Below, in pieces: positions 1-8,508 of a stretch of 44,756 nucleotides of DNA (position 1 is its first letter; each line of letters opens with the position of its first letter). A program made the translations under genes and the position numbers. The DNA comes from Negativicutes bacterium (GTDB lineage Bacteria > Bacillota > JAAYKD01), in assembly GCA_021372785.1 (NCBI GenBank), contig JAJFTT010000045.1:1-44756 (forward strand), given 5' to 3'. The notes under the pieces were generated by a model. The model ran no database searches, was not told where the DNA came from, and saw nothing but the letters and a program-made list of their open reading frames with translations.

Positions 1-93
1 CAATGCAGAAATCCGGTGAAGGTTACCGAAGAGCGGCATAATTGCCTTTTGAGCCTTCGCCGACAACTTGTACACCTCAGCCGGCGCAGCGAA

Positions 94-219
94 CCCTTGA
101 CAAGCAGAAGCAGCCAAATGCTAGGCTGGAAAGCTCAAGGGTGGCTGGGTCTGGTAATTTATTGCCTCCGTCGCCCTCGCTGATCTTTCCGCAACATTTG
201 GCTGCTGCTTGTCATAGGG
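94..219. repeat. Imperfect fold-back (inverted repeat)
   Basis: The left arm (94-120) and right arm (195-219) are reverse complements apart from a 3-base insertion in the left arm and a 1-base insertion in the right arm, giving a stem of about 24 pairs. The 74-base interior can pair further (GGAAAG at 128-133 with CTTTCC at 185-190). It lies downstream of the minus-strand solute-binding protein gene, but no T-run directly follows the stem in that direction, so it is not a classical terminator. It could be a fold-back mobile-element remnant or a structured RNA segment. The rest of 1-297 shows no convincing gene; the short frame at 42-272 has no ribosome binding site and crosses the fold-back. 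Confidence 0.6.
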
Positions 220-297
220 CGGCGGCCTATCCACAGTTTTTTTCATTTTGGGGATTGACTTTTAATAGTTAGTCTTTTGGCTCCGGATAACAATCGC

Positions 298-1803
298 TTA
301 TTTGTTGACGGTGACTGTTTTCATATCGATAAAACCGATCGGATACGTTTCCAGACCGCTGAGGCGACGGTTGACGGCACGATAGAGGCAGGGATCCATG
401 ATGTAGAGCGCCGCGGCATCCTGCGTCAGCATCATCTGTGCTTCCGCATAAAGCTGTTTGCGCGTACTGACATCGGTGGTAGCGCGGGCTGCGGCAATTA
501 TAGCATCATAAGCCGGGTTGTTATAATGGTAAAAATTGCGCTGGAAATCCGAAGCGTAACGTCCTAAAATGGCATCCGGGTCCAATTTGCCGGTCAAACC
601 GATGATGGTTGCTTCATAATTGGCTTGGCTGTAGACTTCATCCAGCCAGGTATTCCATTCAATCGGCACAATTTCCATCGTCACCCCCACGGCAGCCAGC
701 TGCGCCTGGATTAAGAGAGCGGTATCCATATGGAATTTATATTCGGACGGCACTTTGACGGAAAAGTGTAAATTGCTTTCGCCTGCTTCCGCCAGCAGAC
801 TGATCGCTTTGGCCGGATCATAGCTGTAATAACCTTCGGTCTCCTTGTTATAATAGGAAGCCATCAGCGGACTGAAGTTGGTGTCCAGTTTCAGTGAACC
901 GGGACCCAACATTTTGATGATCTCCGTCTTGTTGACGGCATAATTGAGTGCCTGCCGCACCTGCAATTTGGCAAAGGCAGGGACATCAAAATTCAAAGCC
1001 ATCAGCTGCACCATATTCTGCGGTGTTTCCAGGATATTGATCTTAGCCGGATCAACGCTGGCGCACTGATCCAACGTGATGTTCAGAATGTCCACTTCGC
1101 CTGTTTGCAAAGCCAAGAAACCGGTTGTGGTGTCGGTGTAAATGCGGAAATCCACCAGATCAAGCGCCGGCAGTTTACCGTAGTAGCTCGTGTTTTTGGC
1201 TAAACTCAAACCAACTCCCGGTGTATAGGAAACAAATTTGAAAGGGCCGGCGCCGACGGGCTTCGTTGCCTGCTGCGCCCCGCTGTCTTTCGGAATCACG
1301 GCTACCATCAATTTGGACAGGAAACTGACATCGATGCTGCTTAAATGGAAAATGACTGTTTTCGCATCCGGGGTTTCGATGGAAGAAACCAGCTTAAAGG
1401 TGGAAGACAAAGCTTCTTTTTGATCCTCAGTTTTACCGGACAGCCGGTCAAAACTGTATTTCACATCGGCTGAGGTCATGGTCTGACCGTTATGAAAGAC
1501 GACATCCGTGCGCAGGACTACGGTGTAAGTGAGTAAATCGTCGCTGGGCGTGATACTGACGGCTAAATCAGGAATGATTTCACCCTGGGTCGTGGTGGTA
1601 ATCAAACCGGTAAAGACATTCAGCATGACTTCCTGTGTCCCGGTGGCGGCGGAGCGGTGCGGATCGAGCGAATCAAAATCCTGGGGAATACCGACGACCG
1701 CTTTTTCTAAAGACGGAGCAGTCGGTTTTGGGGCGCCGCCATTGCAGGCGGATAAAAGCAGGCTTAAGACGAGCAACAGAAGCAAGCCATATTTTCTTTT
1801 CAT
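298..1803 (-). CDS. Oligopeptide/nickel-type ABC transporter solute-binding lipoprotein
   Basis: Extracytoplasmic solute receptor of the SBP_bac_5 (DppA/OppA) family, which delivers peptides, nickel or similar ligands to an ABC permease. Residues 1-20 form a lipoprotein signal peptide ending in a lipobox, LLLSAC, so the mature protein should be lipid-anchored on the outer face of the membrane. The N-terminal part has the family pattern SLDPHRSA, followed by HNGQTMTSADVKYSFDR, a typical signature. The length, about 501 residues, is normal. ATG at 1803 is chosen over the in-frame TTG at 1806 because AGGAGGT sits 7 bases upstream of it. No permease or ATPase gene is adjacent, so this is an orphan receptor in this window; the substrate cannot be told from sequence. 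Confidence 0.9.
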   Translation of the reverse strand: MKRKYGLLLLLVLSLLLSACNGGAPKPTAPSLEKAVVGIPQDFDSLDPHRSAATGTQEVMLNVFTGLITTTTQGEIIPDLAVSITPSDDLLTYTVVLRTDVVFHNGQTMTSADVKYSFDRLSGKTEDQKEALSSTFKLVSSIETPDAKTVIFHLSSIDVSFLSKLMVAVIPKDSGAQQATKPVGAGPFKFVSYTPGVGLSLAKNTSYYGKLPALDLVDFRIYTDTTTGFLALQTGEVDILNITLDQCASVDPAKINILETPQNMVQLMALNFDVPAFAKLQVRQALNYAVNKTEIIKMLGPGSLKLDTNFSPLMASYYNKETEGYYSYDPAKAISLLAEAGESNLHFSVKVPSEYKFHMDTALLIQAQLAAVGVTMEIVPIEWNTWLDEVYSQANYEATIIGLTGKLDPDAILGRYASDFQRNFYHYNNPAYDAIIAAARATTDVSTRKQLYAEAQMMLTQDAAALYIMDPCLYRAVNRRLSGLETYPIGFIDMKTVTVNK

Positions 1804-1806
1804 CAA

Positions 1807-2117
1807 TTTTACCTCCTATTTATTCGAAATTGGCAGAAACATCGTGAGAAGCGGAGGAACTGCTGTGAAAACAAGAAGAAAAGTTCTCCTTACCAACAAT
1901 TCTCTGTGAAGGTTAAAATATCCTGCTCTGCATCGCGCCTGCTATCTTGGGATATGGCACTGCTTTCTTTATATGGTACTCTCGGGGAGACAAGTTTCAT
2001 GCGATGACACCGCTGGGAAAATTCTGTGTTTTTAGCGGCTCACCCGGACGGGACGGTGAAACTGTTATAAAAAACCAAGAAGGTGCCGGCTTGCAATTTC
2101 GCCGGACGGAGGGGTTG
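1807..2117. other. Intergenic region without a recognised gene
   Basis: About 310 bases upstream of the solute-binding protein gene. Apart from the AGGAGGT ribosome binding site next to that gene, I see no clear sigma-A promoter or riboswitch core. A small hairpin (CCGGC/GCCGG around 2082-2101) followed on the minus strand by a T-run near 2070 may be a weak minus-strand terminator lying beyond galE and the repeats. Confidence 0.4.
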
Positions 2118-2189
2118 TAGCGTGAAAAGGAACTGTTTGCCTTCTTTTCATCTCTATTTGTGCCCTGAGCATTGCGAAAGGAATGGATG
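2118..2189 (-). repeat. Dispersed ~75 bp repeat, copy 1 (tandem)
   Basis: First of two directly adjoining copies of an element that also occurs at 18361-18437 and 40735-40812, always in the same orientation. It starts AGCGTGAAAAGGAACTG in plus-strand reading. The 5' part contains an inverted repeat (TGAAAAGGA with TTCTTTTCA here; perfect in copy 3) around a 10-base loop. The 3' end (ATTTTAAA) is missing because copy 2 begins at once. It lies in the 3' region of galE. Confidence 0.85.
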
Positions 2190-2265
2190 AGCGTGAAAAG
2201 GAACTGTTTGCACCCTTTTCATCTCTATTTGTGTCCTGAGCATTGCGAAAGGAATGGATTTTAAA
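2190..2265 (-). repeat. Dispersed ~75 bp repeat, copy 2 (tandem)
   Basis: Second tandem copy, joined to copy 1 with a 72-base period and ending in ATTTTAAA like copies 3 and 4. Differences between copies 1 and 2 are scattered single bases (loop region, GTGCCC versus GTGTCC), suggesting a duplication that has since drifted. A minus-strand reading through the repeat is open and resembles that in other copies, but there is no initiation signal or stand-alone gene. Confidence 0.85.
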
Positions 2266-2308
2266 CTGGTCTGCTTTGGGTTTTTTTGGATTGGAACATG
2301 AAGAGATC

Positions 2309-3316
2309 TCAGCGGTCGGGTTTTCTCAGTAAATTTTCTTCGTACCGCCAGGCATCCCGGCACATACTGATCAGATCGCGCTTTGCCCGCCACTGCAGTT
2401 CCCGTTCCGCTTTGCTGACATCGGCATAAGAAACAGCCAGATCTCCCGGACGGCGTGCCTCTATTTGATAGGCTACTTTGTTCCCCGTTGCTTCTTCAAA
2501 GGCGTTCATCAACTGAAAAACCGAAGCGCCTTCTCCTCTGCCTAAATTGTAAATCTGTGTGCCTGCACGCAGATGATCAAGCGCTGCGAGATGCCCTTCC
2601 GCCAAGTCCATCACATGGATATAATCGCGGATGCAGGTTCCGTCCGGCGTCTCGTAGTCGCTGCCGAAAATGCGCAGGGCCGGCAGGCGTCCGGCTGCCG
2701 CACGGGTAATATTCGGCATCAGATTGTTGGGGAGTCCGTTCGGATTTTCTCCGAGCAGGCCGCTGCTGTGTGCTCCGACCGGATTAAAATAACGTAGCAA
2801 AGCGACGGCAAAACCGGGGTTGGCTGCCGCCGTGTCCGTCAGGATTCGCTCGCTGACCACTTTCGTTTCTCCGTAAGGATTGGTAGTTGGCAAAAGAGCC
2901 ATGTCCTCCCGCAGCGGTGACGGATTCGCACCATAGACGGTTGCCGAGGAACTGAAGACAAATTGCCTGACATCCTGCGCAAGGCAAGCTTCCGCCAAGA
3001 CAATCGTGCTCAGCAGATTATTGCGATAATAGGCGAGCGGTTGTGACATGGATTCCCCGACCGCTTTCAAACCGGCAAAGTGAATGACCCCGTCCGGTTT
3101 TGCTGTCTGAAAAAGTGTCTGCACCGCTTTGGAATCAGTGACATCAATTTGTGCAAAAATAAAATCTTTGCCGCTGATTTTACGGATGGCTTGCAGCACC
3201 TCAGGCTGACTGTTGCTGAAATTATCGGCGATGATCACCTGATGACCCGCCTGCAGCAAGGCGACGCAGGTGTGCGAGCCAATGTAACCGGCACCGCCGC
3301 TGACCATAACTTTCAT
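2309..3316 (-). CDS. galE: UDP-glucose 4-epimerase
   Basis: Interconverts UDP-glucose and UDP-galactose using bound NAD in the cytoplasm, feeding galactose use and cell-surface polysaccharide synthesis. It is a short-chain dehydrogenase-type Rossmann protein: the dinucleotide-binding GGAGYIGSH is at residues 7-15, the catalytic Ser region FSSSATVYG near 122-130, and YxxxK as YGETK near 147-151. The 335-residue length fits the family. ATG at 3316 is preceded by AAAGGAGGTG. Gal-operon partners (galK, galT) are not adjacent; the upstream gene is csaA, 153 bases away. Related epimerases of other UDP-sugars are possible, but the full-length match to GalE-type motifs is good. Confidence 0.93.
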   Translation of the reverse strand: MKVMVSGGAGYIGSHTCVALLQAGHQVIIADNFSNSQPEVLQAIRKISGKDFIFAQIDVTDSKAVQTLFQTAKPDGVIHFAGLKAVGESMSQPLAYYRNNLLSTIVLAEACLAQDVRQFVFSSSATVYGANPSPLREDMALLPTTNPYGETKVVSERILTDTAAANPGFAVALLRYFNPVGAHSSGLLGENPNGLPNNLMPNITRAAAGRLPALRIFGSDYETPDGTCIRDYIHVMDLAEGHLAALDHLRAGTQIYNLGRGEGASVFQLMNAFEEATGNKVAYQIEARRPGDLAVSYADVSKAERELQWRAKRDLISMCRDAWRYEENLLRKPDR

Positions 3317-3469
3317 CGAGACACCTCCTTTTGCATCTTCCGGGTAATAAAGTGCGGAACACTGCAGGCCAAAGCAGATCGCTCCGGCTGCGGCCGTTTT
3401 TCGGTGGCCGGTTTTCTTTCTCCCGTTGATCCGGGAGCAAATTCAGGAGCAATGCCGCAATTCTCATTC

Positions 3470-3820
3470 TTAACCCAAACGGCTGCCGTTGGGAACCGGT
3501 TTTTCGGGGCAGGCTAAGACCGGCGTGATGCCGTCGGCATAGCCGATATCGAACAGCATGCCTTCCGAGCGCTCGCCCGCCATTTTGCGCGGCGCCAAGT
3601 TTACCACGAACAAAGCCTGCCGGCCGACAATTTCCTGAGGATTGCTGCGCTCGCCTTTCATGCCGGAAAGAATCGTGCGTGTGAAATCCCCGAAATCAAC
3701 GGTGAGTTTCAGCAGTTTAGCGGAGCGGGCGACATCTTCTACTTGCAGAATCGTGCCGACACGGATGTCCACCTGTTCCAGGATATCGATCGTAATCGTC
3801 GGTTTAATGGGTGCGCTCAT
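3470..3820 (-). CDS. csaA: CsaA-like tRNA-binding (EMAP/MetG-C type) domain protein
   Basis: A single-domain OB-fold protein of the CsaA/MetRS C-terminal type that binds tRNA-like RNA; B. subtilis CsaA has been described as having chaperone and export-related activity. The 116 residues contain the family's core DIRVGTI near 16-22, followed by KLLKLTVDFG and a C-terminal stretch MLFDIGYADG that fits the dimer-forming tail. ATG at 3820 follows AAAGGAGG at good spacing. It sits 79 bases downstream of the deaminase gene on the same strand and may be co-transcribed with it. The physiological role of stand-alone copies is unsettled. Confidence 0.85.
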   Translation of the reverse strand: MSAPIKPTITIDILEQVDIRVGTILQVEDVARSAKLLKLTVDFGDFTRTILSGMKGERSNPQEIVGRQALFVVNLAPRKMAGERSEGMLFDIGYADGITPVLACPEKPVPNGSRLG

Positions 3821-3899
3821 CGTTAAAAACCTCCTTTGTTCTGACGGATCCCGGTGTTATTTTCTGATAGCAGAGTTGGGAATCTGCAAAAAATTCCGG

Positions 3900-5219
3900 T
3901 TAGAGACCGGCGAGCAGGCGGGGTGTGCGTCTCTCCACCTCATAGCTGATGCGTTCCGCATCGAGACTAGTGAATTGTCCTTGTTCCATGAGAATTGCGC
4001 CGTCGACCATGACCAGCGCAACATCGGCCGGCTGCGTCTGCTGGATTACGGCGGCAAGCGGGTCGTTGAGCGGGTGGAAATGCGGAGAATCGGTGCTGAC
4101 CGCGATCAGATCGGCGGCAGCCCCGGCTTCTAATCTGCCGAGTACAGTCGTTTCATCGCCGAAGATTGCCTGTGCCGGCGTGGCGGTGACCAGCTGTAAA
4201 ACAGCCAAATCGCTTAAAATACCCGGCTCTTTGTAGAGACTGCCGGAGAGTAAGGAAGCAAGGCGCATTTCTTTCCAGAGATTGAGGGCATTGCCGCTGC
4301 CGGACCCGTCGGTACCGAGGGCTACCTGCACGCCGGCTTGCAGCAGAGCGGGGATGTCCGGCATTCCGGCAGCCAAACGCAGGTTGCTGGTGGGGCAGGG
4401 TACGGCCAGAGTTTGGCTTTCACTGAGCAGCCGGCGGTCTTCCGGGTTAAGATGCAGGCAATGCGCGGCCAGATTGCCCGGCCCCAATAAACCCAGGGCG
4501 GCAAAGCGCTGCAGCGGCCGCTGACCATAGAGGCGGAGATCGTCCTCTACTTCTTTGGCGGTTTCATGCAGGTGCGTATGCACGCGGTAGCCGTTTTCTT
4601 TCAGCCAGGCAGCGCCTTCCGCCAATTGTTCCGGCGGATAGAGATAACCGCTGTGCACGGTGGCATAAACCTTCATGCGGCCGTCCGCCCGGTTGTGATA
4701 GTCTCGGTAGTTGGCTGCAAAACTGCGGAAGAGCGTTTTACAGGCGGGCGGGTTGAATTCGGTTTGGAAGATGGCATGTCCGGTCGCTGCCCGCATCCCG
4801 CTTTGCTCGATGACCTGCATGCCGGAAACCGGCATCAGCGGCATATCAGCGACCGCCGTGATGCCGCTGCGCAGCATTTCCAGCAATCCCTGCGCCGTTC
4901 CCCAGGCGCAGTCTGCTTCGGTCAGACGCGCTTCGGCCGGGAAGATTTTCGTAAAAAGCCAATCCTGCAGATTGAGACCGCTGCCGTAATTGCGAAAATA
5001 AACCATATAAGCATGACAGTGGCTGTTGACGAGACCGGGTAAGAGGACGAGGCGGCTGCCGTCGAGCGTACGTTCCGCCTGAAAAAAAGCGGCTTTGTTC
5101 TCGCCGTGCGGTCGAATGAAAGCAATGCGTTTGTCCTCGACCGCCAGATCCTGATGCGTCAGGACCGGAAAATCACTGCGGGCTGTGAGGATTGTCGTAT
5201 CGCGGATGAGAAGTTTCAC
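3900..5219 (-). CDS. mtaD: Amidohydrolase, 5-methylthioadenosine/S-adenosylhomocysteine deaminase type
   Basis: A metal-dependent amidohydrolase of the MtaD/TrzN/SsnA group, expected to deaminate an adenine- or guanine-like compound. Metal ligands are visible: HCH in the NSHCHA motif near residue 65, HTHLHE near 215, AHCLHL near 250 and LGTDGSGSG near 300. The length, 439 residues, is normal. The start is GTG at 5219, with AAGGGGGA 7 bases upstream inside the tail of the purine phosphorylase gene, so the two are probably co-translated in one operon. The purine phosphorylase next door supports a nucleoside-type substrate, but the exact one (MTA, SAH, guanine or other) is an inference. Confidence 0.8.
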   Translation of the reverse strand: MKLLIRDTTILTARSDFPVLTHQDLAVEDKRIAFIRPHGENKAAFFQAERTLDGSRLVLLPGLVNSHCHAYMVYFRNYGSGLNLQDWLFTKIFPAEARLTEADCAWGTAQGLLEMLRSGITAVADMPLMPVSGMQVIEQSGMRAATGHAIFQTEFNPPACKTLFRSFAANYRDYHNRADGRMKVYATVHSGYLYPPEQLAEGAAWLKENGYRVHTHLHETAKEVEDDLRLYGQRPLQRFAALGLLGPGNLAAHCLHLNPEDRRLLSESQTLAVPCPTSNLRLAAGMPDIPALLQAGVQVALGTDGSGSGNALNLWKEMRLASLLSGSLYKEPGILSDLAVLQLVTATPAQAIFGDETTVLGRLEAGAAADLIAVSTDSPHFHPLNDPLAAVIQQTQPADVALVMVDGAILMEQGQFTSLDAERISYEVERRTPRLLAGL

Positions 5220-5231
5220 GTCAATTCCCCC

Positions 5232-6053
5232 TTAAAGCCGTTCCATCAGACGGCTGACAAAATTGCAGAAACGCTCTTCCGCCAGTTGCGCGGTCTGATT
5301 GACTTCATCGCCGCTCAACGGCTGATTGAGCATGCCGGCAGCCATGTTGGTAATGCAGGAAATCCCGAGAACTTTCAGGCCGGCGTGCCGTGCGGCGATC
5401 ACTTCCGGTACGGTTGACATGCCGACGGCATCGGCTCCCATGCCGCGCAGGGCAAGAATTTCCGCCGGCGTTTCAAAATGAGGTCCCGGCGTAAAAACAT
5501 AGACCCCTTCCTGCAGGGCAAAATCCTGTTCGCGGGCGACGGCATGCGCTAATTCCCGCCACTCCTTGTCAAAAGTGAAGCTCATGTCAAAGAAGCGGGA
5601 ACCCAGTTCCGGCATGTTTCCCCCCCGCAAAGGAGAAGGACAGAAGAGCGTAATGATATCGCTCAGCAGCATCAAATCGCCCGGGTGGAAGCGTCGGTTG
5701 ATCCCTCCGGCCGCATTGGAGACGAGCAGACGGGAAATGCCTAAGGCGGCAAAAACTTGCACGGGAAAAATGCAGGCCGAAATATCGTGTCCCTCATAAT
5801 AATGAAAACGTCCCTGCATCACAAGGACGCGCTTGCCGCCCAGCCTGCCGTAAACCAGACGGCCGCGATGACCCGGCGCTGTGGCAGCGGCGAAACCGGG
5901 AATGGCCTGATAGTCCAGAGAAAGCGGATCTTCAATCCGATCGGCCAGCGGTCCCAGCCCGGAACCCAGAATCAGGGCGATTTCCGGCAGATCAGGTAAC
6001 TTTTCTTGCAAAAAGCGAACGGTAGTTTGGATTTTTTCATAACGGCGAGACAT
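5232..6053 (-). CDS. punA: Purine nucleoside phosphorylase (trimeric, inosine/guanosine type)
   Basis: Phosphorolyses purine nucleosides to free base and ribose-1-phosphate. Visible motifs are the phosphate-binding GSGLG near residues 29-33, GHRGRLVYG near 60-68, the base-binding region ETPAEI and MSTVPEV near 180-205, and a conserved Asn in ITNMAAGM, which in the family favours 6-oxopurines. ATG at 6053 is chosen because AGGAGGT lies 5 bases upstream; the longer frame to 6104 runs deep into the kinase gene. With this start the protein has 273 residues, normal for the family, and overlaps the end of the ROK gene by 17 bases, so translation is probably coupled. Confidence 0.9.
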   Translation of the reverse strand: MSRRYEKIQTTVRFLQEKLPDLPEIALILGSGLGPLADRIEDPLSLDYQAIPGFAAATAPGHRGRLVYGRLGGKRVLVMQGRFHYYEGHDISACIFPVQVFAALGISRLLVSNAAGGINRRFHPGDLMLLSDIITLFCPSPLRGGNMPELGSRFFDMSFTFDKEWRELAHAVAREQDFALQEGVYVFTPGPHFETPAEILALRGMGADAVGMSTVPEVIAARHAGLKVLGISCITNMAAGMLNQPLSGDEVNQTAQLAEERFCNFVSRLMERL

Positions 6054-7050
6054 GGCATACCTCCTGTTGAATGAATTCATCTTCGGCCAAAATAGCGGCG
6101 CCAATCAGACCGGCATCATTGCCGAGTGTCGCCGCCACGATTTTTGTTTGCTGAATCCAGCGGTAAGCATAGACTTCCCGCCGCAGCGCAGCCTGCAGAT
6201 AAGGGATAAAGAGATCGCAGCGGGCGCTTAAGCCGCCGCCGATCGCCAGAACTTCCGGTTGGAAGAGATTGACGATATTGACAATCCCGACAGCCAGCAT
6301 TTTCAGGTACTCCGCCAGGATGCTGTGCGCTGCCGCGTCGCCCCGGTCATAGGCACGAAAGACAGCACGGCAATCACCCAGACCGCCGGTGGCGTCGGCT
6401 GCCTGCCAAAGCAGGGAAGCGGGGTAGTCCGGCAGCATCGTCTTGGCCAGCCGCAGCAGACCGGTTGCGGAGGAATAAGCTTCCCAACAGCCCCTGCGGC
6501 CGCAGCTGCACTCTGCGCCGCCGGCGGCAATGACATGATGTCCCAATTCACCGCCCGCTCCGTTGAAACCGACCAGCAGCTTGCCGTCGGCGATTACGCC
6601 GCCGCCCACGCCGGTGCCTAAGGTAATTACGACCGAGTGACGGCAGCCGCGGGTGGAACCGACCGCTGCTTCGCCCAGGGCGGCCGCGTTGGCATCATTG
6701 GCCAAATAAACCGGCAACCCCAGCTGCTGTGCCAGCGCGTCCGTGATGGGAGCGTTCTGGAAATGCAGATTGCTGGTGTAAACAATGATGCCGTGTTGCA
6801 CGTCAATCACGCCGGGCGAGCCGATACCGGCATAAGCAACCTGTTCGATGCCGATTTGCTGCCGCTGCAGCAGCTGCCGGCAGAGCTGCGCCATTTCCGC
6901 CGCCACGCCCGGATAACCTTGCTGCCAGGGGGTTGGCAGCAGGATCTTTTCGATGATGCCGCTGCGTCCGGCTTTGATTTGATCGATGTCCAGCAAAGCC
7001 GCAACCAGATTGGTACCTCCCAAATCAATACCCAAACGGTATTTCTTCAT
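6037..7050 (-). CDS. ROK family sugar kinase (glucokinase-like)
   Basis: ATP-dependent hexose kinase of the ROK family, probably phosphorylating glucose or a related sugar or N-acetyl sugar. The phosphate-binding motif LGIDLGGTN is at residues 6-14, the catalytic Asp lies in NDANAAALGE, the ATP-site LGTGVGGG follows, and the structural zinc site is seen as GHH plus CSCGRRGCWE. There is no helix-turn-helix at the N terminus, so this is a kinase rather than a ROK repressor. The length, 337 residues, is slightly longer than the usual ~310-320. ATG at 7050 has AGGAAG upstream. It lies 11 bases after the M24-like gene in an apparent operon; the substrate cannot be fixed from sequence. Confidence 0.88.
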   Translation of the reverse strand: MKKYRLGIDLGGTNLVAALLDIDQIKAGRSGIIEKILLPTPWQQGYPGVAAEMAQLCRQLLQRQQIGIEQVAYAGIGSPGVIDVQHGIIVYTSNLHFQNAPITDALAQQLGLPVYLANDANAAALGEAAVGSTRGCRHSVVITLGTGVGGGVIADGKLLVGFNGAGGELGHHVIAAGGAECSCGRRGCWEAYSSATGLLRLAKTMLPDYPASLLWQAADATGGLGDCRAVFRAYDRGDAAAHSILAEYLKMLAVGIVNIVNLFQPEVLAIGGGLSARCDLFIPYLQAALRREVYAYRWIQQTKIVAATLGNDAGLIGAAILAEDEFIQQEVCHVSPL

Positions 7051-7061
7051 CTTGCCACTTC

Positions 7062-8465
7062 CTATTCCGCTTTGCTGAAGATGCGGTTACAGTTTAAAAA
7101 ATAGGGAAAATATATACCGCAGAGAGAAGACAGCGGCAGTACTTCCGGTTTGATGCCAATACCCAGCCTGGTCCGCATAAAAGTGCGGCGCTCCTGGATG
7201 CGCTGCCAGGTCAGGGGATATTCTGCGGCGAGCGCGCGGCGCAGATCTGTTCCCGCCAAAACAAGTCCGTCTTCCATGATGGCGGAATAGACCGGTTTTG
7301 CGTGGGAGGCGATGACATCGCTTTGCAGATAGGCGCCCTCCGCTAAAGTAAGAGTCGAACCAGCCGCCGCCTCGGAATTGATCCATTCGTCGGCGCCGAT
7401 ATGATGGCCGGGATTTAGGCTGACGCCAAAGCGCCTGCTGCCGATGCGGCAGAAGATGCTCTCATACAGCTCTCCGCCGCTCACTCCGATCCCCACTGTC
7501 TCATACCAGGCTGCCATGGCCGCCCAAAAAGGCCGGTAGAATTGCTCGGTCACTTTTTTCAAGTTCGTCGGCAGGCTCGCCTCGTCATAGGCGGCAATGC
7601 CGGCGCGTGAAACCAGAGCGCCGCGCAGCGCCCGGCAGATACAAACCGGATCACCCAATTGCAGCGTCTGTTCATTGGGTGAACGCAAGCCGTTCGCCAC
7701 ATGTTGCGCGCCGAAGTTGATCATGGGGAAAGCAGAAATCGGCAGCGCATCCATAGCGGCGAGCGAGCTCAGTTCGAGTTCACTGATCCCGGGTTTTAAG
7801 AATTTTAGCATGCGGATCACGCTCTGGGCGGTGCGTTCGGCAATTTGCTCATAAATCGCCACTTCTTTGGCGCTGCAAAGACGCAGGCGGAGGCCGTCCG
7901 GCAAACCGGTCAGGCTGGCGGTGAAATTCCACACCTGAGCGCGCGGGGTCAGCCGGTAAATCTCTTCCAGCAGGTAAGCCGGCAGATCGGTCTGATGTTC
8001 CGCGTCTTTTACTTCATGCGTCAGAAAATACTTATAACCGATCAGACCCAGCCGGCTGTTCTTGCCGATCCCCGCCCGGCGCAGGTGACGCGCCAACGGT
8101 TTTGTCTTTTGCCGCGGCTGCCCCTGCAGGCTGAAAGTCTGATGTAAAATCCGCCGGGTTTGCACCGGCAGCCGGCTGCTGTGCCCCCAGCCTTCATTGC
8201 CCACCAGCAGCGTGCGGGCTCCGTCTGTGTCAAGAATCAACAGGGCTTCTTCAAAGCGCGGATCATGACCGATTAAATAGTCCATGTTGGCAAAGTGCTC
8301 CCGGTCGGCGTAAACGAGCAGATGGGTCAGACCGGCGCTCTGCATGCGTTCCTGCAGCAGGCTCAGGCGGCTCAGATAATCCTCCGTCTGCAACTGCGGC
8401 AGAGCCGTAAAGACGGGAGTCAGATAAAAAGGATCGCAGGAGATGATTTTGACCTCTGAAGTCAT
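7062..8465 (-). CDS. M24 (aminopeptidase P/creatinase fold) family protein, probably without metal centre
   Basis: The N-terminal ~160 residues resemble the creatinase/prolidase N domain (LLQERMQSAGLTHLLVYADRE) and residues ~190-420 the M24 'pita-bread' domain. In active members two Asp ligands lie in a GDxVxID...D motif; here the matching stretch reads GDPVCICRALRGALVSRAG, with neither Asp in place. The His region remains (PGHHIG) and an ED pair occurs near 395, but the usual E-P ligand is replaced in LAEGAYLQSD. At least three of five ligands therefore appear lost, so a peptidase role is doubtful and a binding or structural role more likely. It lies between the asparaginase and ROK genes in the same direction. 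RBS AAAGGA. Confidence 0.75.
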   Translation of the reverse strand: MTSEVKIISCDPFYLTPVFTALPQLQTEDYLSRLSLLQERMQSAGLTHLLVYADREHFANMDYLIGHDPRFEEALLILDTDGARTLLVGNEGWGHSSRLPVQTRRILHQTFSLQGQPRQKTKPLARHLRRAGIGKNSRLGLIGYKYFLTHEVKDAEHQTDLPAYLLEEIYRLTPRAQVWNFTASLTGLPDGLRLRLCSAKEVAIYEQIAERTAQSVIRMLKFLKPGISELELSSLAAMDALPISAFPMINFGAQHVANGLRSPNEQTLQLGDPVCICRALRGALVSRAGIAAYDEASLPTNLKKVTEQFYRPFWAAMAAWYETVGIGVSGGELYESIFCRIGSRRFGVSLNPGHHIGADEWINSEAAAGSTLTLAEGAYLQSDVIASHAKPVYSAIMEDGLVLAGTDLRRALAAEYPLTWQRIQERRTFMRTRLGIGIKPEVLPLSSLCGIYFPYFLNCNRIFSKAE

Positions 8466-8508
8466 AACATCGGTTCCTTTCTAGGTTGTTCCGCACAGAA
8501 GCGGGTGC

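Noticed and set aside
2154-2393. Possible small protein encoded by the dispersed repeat
   Set aside because: The frame is open in several copies with similar residues, but copies start and stop in different contexts and no copy has its own start signal; conserved DNA explains it.
3380-3445. Hairpins (GGCC/GGCC and CTCCCG/CGGGAG) between csaA and galE as a terminator
   Set aside because: The T-runs are on the plus strand, where no gene ends here; on the minus strand no T-run follows.
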